This document shows, piece by piece, positions 56,288 to 64,000 of a DNA stretch of 64,000 nucleotides. The notes under the pieces are model-generated. The model worked only from the letters and a program-made list of their open reading frames with translations, did not search any database and was not told the origin of the DNA. Within the stretch, counting starts at the first letter, position 1; each line of letters begins with the position of its first letter. Made by a program: the position numbers and the translations under genes. The stretch is from Streptococcus anginosus subsp. whileyi MAS624. Lineage in GTDB: Bacteria; Bacillota; Bacilli; Lactobacillales; Streptococcaceae. The DNA lies in the NCBI RefSeq assembly GCF_000478925.1, contig NZ_AP013072.1, positions 1,714,501 to 1,778,500 on the forward strand. The letters run 5' to 3'.

Positions 56288-58669
56288 CTACATAAAACTT
56301 TGTGGTTCATGGTCTATGCTTAAACGTAAGTCCTTATTGACCTTTTCTTGAGTCCAATCCAAAATCTGATTTAAAACCTCTTGCAAATGCTCCTCAAAAC
56401 GGTATTTAATAATCAATTGATAATGATAGAGGTTGTGAGTGCGGGCAATCGGCTTAGGAGTTGGTCCTAATATCTGAACTTTGTCTGACAAGCCAGAACG
56501 TATCATATTTAAAACTTCGTATGACTTTTTAACAACCTCTGCTTCTATTTTATGAGACAAGGTAAGTCCCACCGTAAAATAATAAGGGGGATAGGCCAAC
56601 TGCTTTCTAATACTCATTTCATAAGCATAAAAGCCCTCATAATCCTGATTTTTCGCAAAAGTAATCGCATAATGCTTCGGATTGTAACTTTGAATAATCA
56701 CATGACCTTCCTTTTCAGCTCGTCCTGCACGCCCAGCAACCTGAGTTAAGAGTTGAAAGGTGCGCTCAGATGAACGAAAATCTGGCAAATTCAAAGCCGT
56801 ATCCGCATTGAGCACTCCCACGAGAGTAACATTTGGAAAATCCAGCCCCTTTGCAATCATCTGGGTTCCCAGCAAAATATCTGCACGCCCTTCACCAAAT
56901 TCTTTTAAGATTTGTTCGTGACTGCCCTTTTTCCGAGTAGTATCAACATCCATTCTCAAAATACGAGCCTGCGGAAAGGCTTCTGCTAATTCATCATAGG
57001 CTTTTTGCGTCCCAGTCCCATAGTAACGAATGCTCCTGCTGAAGCAATTCGGGCAACTGTGGGGAATCCCTTTTGAGAAACCACAATAGTGACAATTCAT
57101 ACTTTTCGTATCCATATGCAAGGTCAAGGAAATATCGCAGTTTGGACAGGTGTCAACCGTTCCGCATTCACGACACATGACAAAACTAGAATAGCCCCGC
57201 CGATTCAACATTAAGACAACCTGCTCTTTTCTATCTATCTTATCTTGAATGGCTTCTAACAAAACAGGCGTGAAATTACTAGCTTCATTCTGTCCAATGT
57301 AATCACGAAAATCCACAATTTCCACTTCAGGAATCTGAGCTTGCGGCTTGGCTCGCTTGGTCAGTTGCAAAAAGTGATACACACCTTTGCCAGCCCGCGC
57401 TCTGCTTTCTAAACTCGGCGTCGCCGACCCCAACACCAGAACGGCTTGATTGTACTTTGCACGTAGTAAAGCGACATCTCGCGCATGATAGCGTGGATTG
57501 GAGTCTTGCTTGTAACTCGCTTCATGTTCTTCATCAATGATAATTGCACCAATATTTTTTAACGGAGCAAAAATAGCAGAACGAGCACCAACAACCACTT
57601 GTGCTGCTCCTCGCTCAACTTTGCGCCATTCATCATACCTTTCCCCATTTGAAAGACCTGAGTGAAGAATGGCTACTTTCTTTCCAAAACGCGAAATGAA
57701 GCGGTTTGTAACTTGTGGTGTCAAGGAAATCTCAGGCACTAACATAATGGCTGTCTTGCCATAGCTGAGCGCCTCCTGAATTATCTGCAAATAGACCTCC
57801 GTCTTACCGCTACCTGTCACTCCTTCTAGCAGAAACGGCTTACCGTCATGCCCGATTTGCTGTGTGATAGCTTGAGCCGCAGCTTCCTGCTCTTCATTTA
57901 GCACCAAGGCAGAAGACGCTGAAATATTTTCAAAATAAGCCTCAGAACGACTCACCTCTTTTTCAACGATTTGCAAAGCTGCTTGCTCTATAAAATAATG
58001 AATAACTTCCCGTGAAAAGTTCTCTTTCAAATCTGCTAAAAGGTGTATTCCAGTCTGATCCTGTAAAACTTCCCGTAAGACTTGCTTTTTTTTCGCCCGA
58101 TTGGGAATGACCAATTGACCTAAAACCTCGTGATCAACCCGATACCATTTTTCTGTTTTGATATGTTTTTGATCGATTGCCTGATATTCCAACTGAATCG
58201 CTCCTTGCCGCGTTAAACGCATAACCTTAGCTTGCAGTTCTTTATCAAGTGATGAGAAATGCTGCTGATCTACATTTCCAAAAATGAGCAGTCGATCTTC
58301 TTCGTTCAGAGAGAGTTGAGCATGGAGAATTTTATCATAACTGGAGTTTAGAAATCCCGGCAACATAGCTTTTAAAATTGAAATTTTGTAAGAAAAAACA
58401 GATTTTCTCAATTCTTCTGCCAGCCACAGCTGCTCCTCATTTAAAACTGGTGTAAAATCCAATACCTCTACGATTTCTTTCAATTCTGTCGTCGTTTCTT
58501 CTTCTAGCTCTACGACAATCCCTTGAATCAAGCGATTGGCTTTCCCAAAAGGCACATGCACACGCATGCCAATTTCTAACATAGTCGAAAATTCTTTCGG
58601 CACCGCATAACTATAAGGTTTATCTGTCTGCATTAGAGGAACATCCACAATGACTTTTGCAATCTGCAC
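56288..58669 (-). CDS. priA: primosomal protein N', helicase PriA
   Basis: 793 residues from a GTG at 58669 (VQIAKVIVDVPLMQTDKPYS), chosen because GAGGTGG precedes it; the in-frame ATG 18 bases upstream has no site. Restarts stalled replication forks. An N-terminal fork-binding domain precedes Walker A GVTGSGKTEVYL (about 289), DEEH in IIDEEHEASYKQD and eight zinc-ligand cysteines (CRECGTVDTCPNCD, CHYCGF, CPNC). The helicase C-domain has QMIAKGLDFPNVTLVGVLNA and QVAGRAGRAEKEG. Neighbours are rpoZ and fmt. Confidence 0.96.
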   Translation of the reverse strand: MQIAKVIVDVPLMQTDKPYSYAVPKEFSTMLEIGMRVHVPFGKANRLIQGIVVELEEETTTELKEIVEVLDFTPVLNEEQLWLAEELRKSVFSYKISILKAMLPGFLNSSYDKILHAQLSLNEEDRLLIFGNVDQQHFSSLDKELQAKVMRLTRQGAIQLEYQAIDQKHIKTEKWYRVDHEVLGQLVIPNRAKKKQVLREVLQDQTGIHLLADLKENFSREVIHYFIEQAALQIVEKEVSRSEAYFENISASSALVLNEEQEAAAQAITQQIGHDGKPFLLEGVTGSGKTEVYLQIIQEALSYGKTAIMLVPEISLTPQVTNRFISRFGKKVAILHSGLSNGERYDEWRKVERGAAQVVVGARSAIFAPLKNIGAIIIDEEHEASYKQDSNPRYHARDVALLRAKYNQAVLVLGSATPSLESRARAGKGVYHFLQLTKRAKPQAQIPEVEIVDFRDYIGQNEASNFTPVLLEAIQDKIDRKEQVVLMLNRRGYSSFVMCRECGTVDTCPNCDISLTLHMDTKSMNCHYCGFSKGIPHSCPNCFSRSIRYYGTGTQKAYDELAEAFPQARILRMDVDTTRKKGSHEQILKEFGEGRADILLGTQMIAKGLDFPNVTLVGVLNADTALNLPDFRSSERTFQLLTQVAGRAGRAEKEGHVIIQSYNPKHYAITFAKNQDYEGFYAYEMSIRKQLAYPPYYFTVGLTLSHKIEAEVVKKSYEVLNMIRSGLSDKVQILGPTPKPIARTHNLYHYQLIIKYRFEEHLQEVLNQILDWTQEKVNKDLRLSIDHEPQSFM

Positions 58670-58727
58670 TTTCTCACCACCTCTCATTTATCAGTAAAAG
58701 AAAAAATAAGATTGAGCTGACCCAACC

Positions 58728-59042
58728 TTAAATTTTTTCACCCTCTTCTTTTTCCTTCGCAATTTGTTCTTTGATTTTACGCTCTTCTTCTTCTCTGCGC
58801 AAACGTTCTTCCTCAGCACGCCGACGAACTGCTTCTCGCTTGCCTTCAGGATCTGGGTGAATCCCAACATTGCCAGATTCGATTTCTTCTAAAGCACGAA
58901 GTGTTGATTTGACAGACTTAAATTCTTGGGTCGGAGCTGCTCCTTCTTCCAATTCATGAGCACGTTTTGCTTCAAGAATCACCAAGGAGTATTTTGAAGG
59001 CACCTTATCAAGCAAGGTGTCAATTGAAGGTTTTAACATCAT
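58728..59042 (-). CDS. rpoZ: RNA polymerase omega subunit
   Basis: 104 residues. The conserved core is [20 protein letters not shown] (3-22) and [30 protein letters not shown] (about 43-62). The extended C-terminal 35 residues are nearly all E, K and R ([20 protein letters not shown]), a charged helix typical of streptococcal omega. It supports assembly of beta' into the polymerase. It lies 25 bases after gmk, the usual pairing. Confidence 0.95.
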   Translation of the reverse strand: MMLKPSIDTLLDKVPSKYSLVILEAKRAHELEEGAAPTQEFKSVKSTLRALEEIESGNVGIHPDPEGKREAVRRRAEEERLRREEEERKIKEQIAKEKEEGEKI

Positions 59043-59067
59043 AATCTTGTACCTAATTTCTAAATTC

Positions 59068-59715
<648 letters not shown>

Positions 59716-59729
59716 CTATATAGTGTAAC

Positions 59730-59760
59730 AAAAAAGCAGTATTTTTTCAACTGCTTTTTA
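59730..59760 (-). terminator. Rho-independent terminator between rny and gmk
   Basis: The minus strand reads AAAAAGCAGT-TGAAAAAAT-ACTGCTTTTTTG: 10-bp stem with T-run. It ends the rny transcript ahead of gmk. Confidence 0.88.
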
Positions 59761-59863
59761 GCATAGCATAGGTAGATGCTTGTTTCCTGAGAAAACAATG
59801 CAAGTCACTCTTACCTGCCTAAAATTATGCATTAGCTAGATAAACATTCATTCTTAGTAATAT

Positions 59864-61471
59864 CTATTTCGCATAATCCACAGCACGCATTTCCCGAATA
59901 ACCGTTACTTTGATATTTCCTGGATATTCAAGGTTGTTCTCAATCTTTTCACGCACATCATGAGCCAAAATAGTAATTTTATCGTCTTTGATTTGACCAG
60001 GATTGACCATAATCCGAATCTCACGACCTGCTTGTAAAGCAAAACTATTTTTCACGCCCTCAAAGCTATTGGCAATTTCTTCCAAATCTTGCAGGCGCTT
60101 GATATAGCTTTCAAGGGATTCGCTACGAGCACCTGGACGAGCCGCACTAAGCGCATCAGCTGCTGCAACAATAACTGCAATCACACTTTCAGGTTCTACA
60201 TCACCATGATGACTGGCAATTGTATTGACCACAATTGGATGTTCCTTATACTTACGAGCCAATTCTGTTCCAATTTCCACATGGCTACCTTCCACTTCAC
60301 GGTCAATAGCCTTTCCAATATCGTGAAGGAAGCCTGCACGGCGAGCTAAGTTAGCATTTTCACCGAGTTCACTTGCAATGACACCAGACAACTTAGCAAC
60401 TTCAACAGAATGACGCAATACATTTTGCCCATATGACGTACGGAATTGCAAGCGTCCCATAATCTTCATCAAATCCGGATGTAAGTTTGGTGCACCGATT
60501 TCATAAGCCGCTACTTCACCATATTCACGAATCTTATGGTCAATTTCCAGACGATTTTTCTCTACTAATTCTTCAATGCGAGCTGGGTGGATACGACCGT
60601 CTTTCAGCAGGGCTTCCATTGTCATGCGTGCAATTTCACGTCGAATAGGATCAAAACCAGATAAAGTCACCACTTCTGGTGTGTCATCAATAATGACATC
60701 AATACCCGTTAAACTTTCAAAGGTTCGAATATTCCGACCTTCACGTCCAATAATGCGACCTTTCATCGTATCATCCGGCAGATGAACTGTTGAATTGGTT
60801 TGCTCCGCAACATAGTCACCTGCAATCCGTTGCATGGCTTGGACTAAAATATCCTTTGCCACCTTATCAGAACGTTCTTTGACCTCTTGCGCTGCTTCAC
60901 GAATACGCGTCGCAATTTCCTTTGATAACTTATCCTCAGTCTGAGTGAGAATGATATCTCTGGCTTCAGTTTGTGAAAGTGAAGCAACACGCTCTAATTC
61001 TGCTTCTTTATGTTGCTCCAACTCTGTCAGTTTGTTTTCACGCGCCTCAAGGTTTTTGTTTCTATCAGAAATACTTTGTTCTTTCTGTTCGAGTGTTTTT
61101 TCTTTGTTGGTCAAATTGTCATCTTTACGATCAAGACTTGTCGCACGTTCTGTCAAACGACTTTCCAATTGCTTCAATTCTTGACGATCAGATTTAAATT
61201 CTGCCTCAACTTCTTCTCGATATTTTCTGGCTTCTTCTTTTGCCTCTAACAGTGCTTCTTTTTTAAGGGATTTACTTTCGCGCTTCACTTCTTTTAATAA
61301 CAAATCCGCTTCGCGCTCAGCTTGTCCACGTAAATTAGTTGCTTCTTGTTCAGCATTTAAAAGAGTAAGTTCCGCAGCTTCTTTCGCAGATTTCATGCGA
61401 ACTGTGATACTTACATATCCAATGACTAAACCAATGATGACGGCAAAAACACCTGCAAAAATCATTTCCAT
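59864..61471 (-). CDS. rny: ribonuclease Y
   Basis: 535 residues. Membrane-anchored endoribonuclease initiating mRNA decay. N-terminal span (3-23, [20 protein letters not shown]), long charged coiled coil (30-200), KH domain with [20 protein letters not shown] (about 234-253), and HD domain with [14 protein letters not shown] and the metal pair in [15 protein letters not shown] (about 376). Length is slightly above the 520-residue norm. Single gene with terminator at 59730-59760. Confidence 0.97.
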   Translation of the reverse strand: MEMIFAGVFAVIIGLVIGYVSITVRMKSAKEAAELTLLNAEQEATNLRGQAEREADLLLKEVKRESKSLKKEALLEAKEEARKYREEVEAEFKSDRQELKQLESRLTERATSLDRKDDNLTNKEKTLEQKEQSISDRNKNLEARENKLTELEQHKEAELERVASLSQTEARDIILTQTEDKLSKEIATRIREAAQEVKERSDKVAKDILVQAMQRIAGDYVAEQTNSTVHLPDDTMKGRIIGREGRNIRTFESLTGIDVIIDDTPEVVTLSGFDPIRREIARMTMEALLKDGRIHPARIEELVEKNRLEIDHKIREYGEVAAYEIGAPNLHPDLMKIMGRLQFRTSYGQNVLRHSVEVAKLSGVIASELGENANLARRAGFLHDIGKAIDREVEGSHVEIGTELARKYKEHPIVVNTIASHHGDVEPESVIAVIVAAADALSAARPGARSESLESYIKRLQDLEEIANSFEGVKNSFALQAGREIRIMVNPGQIKDDKITILAHDVREKIENNLEYPGNIKVTVIREMRAVDYAK

Positions 61472-61650
61472 GTTTTTACCTCAAATTATTGATATTGAAT
61501 TGTAAAATTCTTAATTATTTTATCATAAAAATCGATTTTTCACAAACTAAATTCTTATAAATACGTGACTGTTTTCACATTCTTTTTCGCGAATCCTTTT
61601 TCCTGTCTGGCTTTGGTAAGCAGAATTTTTTTCTTTGCTAGAGCAAAATA

Positions 61651-61659
61651 TGGTATAAT
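61651..61659 (+). promoter_or_regulatory. extended -10 promoter of luxS
   Basis: TGGTATAAT, a perfect extended -10, 27 bases before the luxS ATG, which has AAAAGGAG. No clear -35. Confidence 0.7.
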
Positions 61660-61686
61660 TTATTAAAAGTAAAAGGAGTTCTATTT

Positions 61687-62169
61687 ATGGTCAAAGAAGT
61701 CATTGTTGAAAGTTTTGAGTTAGATCACACGATTGTCAGAGCCCCCTACGTACGCTTGATTGGCGAAGAGGTGGGGCCTAAAGGGGACATCATTTCCAAC
61801 TTTGATGTTCGTCTGGTACAGCCTAATGAAGATGCCATTCCGACCGCTGGGCTTCATACGATTGAACATCTGCTAGCTAAGCTCATTCGTACTCACATTG
61901 ATGGTATGATTGATTGTTCACCTTTTGGTTGTCGGACAGGATTTCACATGATTATGTGGGGGCAACATAGCTCAACTGAAATTGCTAAAGTCATTAAAGC
62001 TTCTTTAGAAGAAATTGCAAAAACCACTACGTGGGAAGATGTCCCTGGTACAACTATCGAATCTTGTGGTAATTACAAAGATCACAGCCTCTTTTCTGCC
62101 AAAGAATGGTGCAAGCTAATTTTAGATCAAGGAATCTCTGACGATCCTTTTAAACGCCATCTTGTATAA
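61687..62169 (+). CDS. luxS: S-ribosylhomocysteine lyase, AI-2 synthase
   Basis: 160 residues, standard length. Splits S-ribosylhomocysteine to homocysteine and DPD, the precursor of autoinducer-2, in the activated methyl cycle. The metal site is [12 protein letters not shown] (about 57-68: HxxEH), with a distal Cys in [17 protein letters not shown] (about 127). The catalytic Cys is in [18 protein letters not shown] (about 84). Single gene, divergent from rny, with a terminator shared with ahpF. Confidence 0.98.
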   Translation: MVKEVIVESFELDHTIVRAPYVRLIGEEVGPKGDIISNFDVRLVQPNEDAIPTAGLHTIEHLLAKLIRTHIDGMIDCSPFGCRTGFHMIMWGQHSSTEIAKVIKASLEEIAKTTTWEDVPGTTIESCGNYKDHSLFSAKEWCKLILDQGISDDPFKRHLV

Positions 62170-62174
62170 AATAA

Positions 62175-62212
62175 AAAAACGGACAGGAAATGCAAATTCT
62201 CCTGCTCGTTTT
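62175..62212. terminator. bidirectional terminator between luxS and ahpF
   Basis: AAACGGACAGGA and TCCTGCTCGTTTT form a hairpin with A and T runs on each side, between converging genes. Confidence 0.8.
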
Positions 62213-62217
62213 CTTTT

Positions 62218-63750
62218 TTATTGACGAATCAAATAATCAAATGCTCCCAAAGCTGCCGTTGCTCCTGAACCCATTGAAATAATGATTTGTTTATAAGCGC
62301 TATCTGTACAATCACCTGCTGCAAAAATTCCTGGCACATTTGTTGCACCATGTTTGTCAACAATAATTTCACCGCGTTCATTAAGAGCAACTGAGCTATC
62401 TTTGAGCCAGTCTGTATTTGGCAAAAGACCAATTTGAACAAAGACACCGCTGAGTTCAATTTTATGTTCTTCATTATTCGCACGATCGAGATAAGTAATG
62501 GCTTCAACTTGATCGGAACCATGAATTTCTTTTGTTGCTACATGGGTTAGAACTGTCACGTTTTTAAGTTGCTGTACCCTGTCTTGCAACACTTGATCGG
62601 CTTTCAAAGTTGGTAGAAATTCTAACACATAAACATGCTCTGCCAGACCAGCTAAGTCAATTGCTGCTTCAATTCCAGAATTTCCTCCACCGATAACAGC
62701 CACTTTTTTACCTGTAAAAATAGGACCATCGCAATGTGGACAATTGGTTACACCTTTCGTCCGGAATTCTTCTTCACCAGGGACGTTGACATTTCGCCAG
62801 CGAGCACCAACAGAAAGAACGGCCGTTTTTGCTTTCAGAACTGCGCCATTTTCAAGCTCCACTTCAATCAAATCCTTTTTCTCGATGTTTTTCACACGTT
62901 GATTCTTCATGATATCAATTAGATATTTCTTGGCATGTTCTTCTACCTGCGCCATTAGCTTAGGTCCTTCAGTGTAAGGCGTGCCAATCATATTTTCAAT
63001 ACCAACGGTCTCCATTACCTGTCCACCGAAAGTTTCAACGACCATCCCTGTACGAATTCCCTTACGAGCAGCATAAATAGCTGCGCTGCTTCCTGCAGGT
63101 CCGCCTCCAACAACCAATACATCAAATGGTTCTTTTTGGTCAAATTCCTCACTTGAAGCAGGTCCAGAAATCTTGTCGAGCAGTTGCTCAATGGTCATAC
63201 GACCATTTGCAAATTCTTCACCATTTAGAAAAACCGTTGGAACAGCCATAATCTTTTTGTCTTCAACTTCTTGTCTAAACATGCCTCCTTCAACCATTGT
63301 ATGGCTGATATTAGGATTCAAAATAGCCATCACATTGAGAGCTTGCACAACGTCTGGACAATTATGGCAGGTTAGGCTAACATAGGTTTCAAAATGAAGT
63401 GGCTGCTTAATAGCTTGAATTCGTTTTATAACAGCATCTTCTACTTTTGGTGCGCGACCAGAGACTTGCAGCAAAGCCAGCACAAAAGATGTAAATTCAT
63501 GCCCTAAGGGAAGTCCTGCAAACTGCACACGCCCTGCTTGCCCCACTTGTGTAACGGTAAAACTTGGCTTGCGGTTAGTCTCTATATTTTCCAGTGATAA
63601 ACGTGGAGACATTGCTACAATTTCCTCTAGAAAAGCCCGCACCTGCTCAGAACGCTCATCTTGACCTAAAGAAGCTTGAAATACAACATCAGATTCTAAA
63701 AGTTCCAGGTATTGCTTCAGTTGTGCTTTAATTGTTTCATCTAAAGCCAT
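62218..63750 (-). CDS. ahpF: alkyl hydroperoxide reductase flavoprotein AhpF (NADH oxidase Nox1 type)
   Basis: 510 residues from the ATG at 63750 (MALDETIKAQLKQYLELLES), which has a full AAGGAGG site; an upstream in-frame ATG at 63774 has none. N-terminal tandem thioredoxin-like domain with CxxC in SLTCHNCPDVVQAL (about 128-131). FAD site VLVVGGGPAGSSAAIYAARK (about 210), redox CxxC in TNCPHCDGPIF (about 336), NAD site VAVIGGGNSGIEAAIDLAG (about 350), and the C-terminal GIFAAGDCTDSAYKQIIISM. Transfers NADH electrons to AhpC. It follows ahpC by 10 bases. Confidence 0.96.
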   Translation of the reverse strand: MALDETIKAQLKQYLELLESDVVFQASLGQDERSEQVRAFLEEIVAMSPRLSLENIETNRKPSFTVTQVGQAGRVQFAGLPLGHEFTSFVLALLQVSGRAPKVEDAVIKRIQAIKQPLHFETYVSLTCHNCPDVVQALNVMAILNPNISHTMVEGGMFRQEVEDKKIMAVPTVFLNGEEFANGRMTIEQLLDKISGPASSEEFDQKEPFDVLVVGGGPAGSSAAIYAARKGIRTGMVVETFGGQVMETVGIENMIGTPYTEGPKLMAQVEEHAKKYLIDIMKNQRVKNIEKKDLIEVELENGAVLKAKTAVLSVGARWRNVNVPGEEEFRTKGVTNCPHCDGPIFTGKKVAVIGGGNSGIEAAIDLAGLAEHVYVLEFLPTLKADQVLQDRVQQLKNVTVLTHVATKEIHGSDQVEAITYLDRANNEEHKIELSGVFVQIGLLPNTDWLKDSSVALNERGEIIVDKHGATNVPGIFAAGDCTDSAYKQIIISMGSGATAALGAFDYLIRQ

Positions 63751-63760
63751 ATAAGCCTCC

Positions 63761-64000
63761 TTAAATTTTACCAACTAAATCAAGACTTGGAGTCAGTGTT
63801 TCAATTCCTTCTTTCCATTTAGCTGGGCAAACTTCACCTGGATGACTCCGAACATATTGTGCAGCATGGATTTTGTCAATCAAGACAGAAGCATCGCGCC
63901 CAACACCGTCTGCATTGATTTCAAGTGCCTGTACAACACCATCTGGGTCAATGATAAAAGTACCGCGTTGAGACAATCCACTTTCATCTAACACATCAAA
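63761..64000 (-). CDS. ahpC: alkyl hydroperoxide reductase AhpC, 5' part outside window
   Basis: The last 79 residues of a 2-Cys peroxiredoxin, from [20 protein letters not shown] to the end. The resolving cysteine is in [13 protein letters not shown], and the C-terminal helix [11 protein letters not shown] is present. The peroxidatic Cys lies beyond base 64000. It reduces hydrogen and organic peroxides, recycled by AhpF encoded directly downstream. Confidence 0.95.
   Translation of the reverse strand, partial: FDVLDESGLSQRGTFIIDPDGVVQALEINADGVGRDASVLIDKIHAAQYVRSHPGEVCPAKWKEGIETLTPSLDLVGKI

Overview
The window is a stretch of a low-GC Gram-positive chromosome that I read as a streptococcus. 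The evidence is gene order: murD-murG-divIB-ftsA-ftsZ-ylmE-sepF-yggT-ylmH-divIVA-ileS, gmk-rpoZ-priA-fmt-rsmB-phpP-stkP, liaFSR, and comFA-comFC next to hpf. ComX (cin-box) promoters, dpr, sepM and an LPXTG surface protein agree. IS861-, IS1548- and IS1167-like insertion sequences fit a viridans or pyogenic streptococcus; I cannot name the species.

Layout. 1-12.2 kb: ileS (3' end outside the window) behind an Ile T-box, then the division and cell-wall cluster, all on the minus strand. 12.2-17.6 kb: typA, an RsuA-type pseudouridine synthase, a rhodanese, yqgQ, dpr with a PerR-type box, and the competence prepilin peptidase with a cin-box. 17.7-20.7 kb: a decayed trpB whose T-box leader is split by an intact IS861-like element with a 4-bp target duplication. 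20.8-29.7 kb: vanZ-like, rlmN, yutD, sepM, coaD, rsmD, hpf, comFC/comFA, a YigZ-family gene and cysK. 29.7-34.9 kb: an IS-built accessory island of ISL3 pieces, an ISL3/IS30 fusion, an internally deleted ISAs1 element and a second ISL3 copy. These surround one intact cargo gene, a GA-module (albumin-binding type) LPXTG protein, whose promoter carries a perfect 34-bp palindrome.

34.9-39.8 kb: a T-box operon of acetyltransferase, membrane protein, valS and a small hypothetical gene. 39.8-43.6 kb: DUF1912, a DUF438/hemerythrin/PAS protein with a DUF1858 partner, a divergent FabK-like flavoenzyme and a cytidine deaminase that looks shortened by a nonsense change. 43.6-51.1 kb: rlmD, recX, ntdP, DUF960, an S1-domain protein, a HAD-cyclophilin fusion and liaFSR. 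51.3-64 kb: stkP back to gmk, rny, luxS, ahpF and the end of ahpC.

How the genes work together. Most of the window is housekeeping: septum placement (FtsZ/FtsA/SepF/DivIVA), precursor synthesis (MurD/MurG), envelope stress sensing (LiaFSR) and cell-wall kinase signalling (StkP/PhpP). Charged-tRNA sensing controls ileS and valS and once controlled trpB. Oxidative stress is handled by Dpr and AhpCF. Competence is represented by the prepilin peptidase, ComFA/ComFC and SepM. I saw no CRISPR array, tRNA, rRNA, prophage or obvious defence system. The least conventional features are the IS-bracketed adhesin with its palindromic promoter, the broken T-box/trpB locus, the apparently leaderless competence transcripts and a 27-residue candidate peptide gene near dpr.
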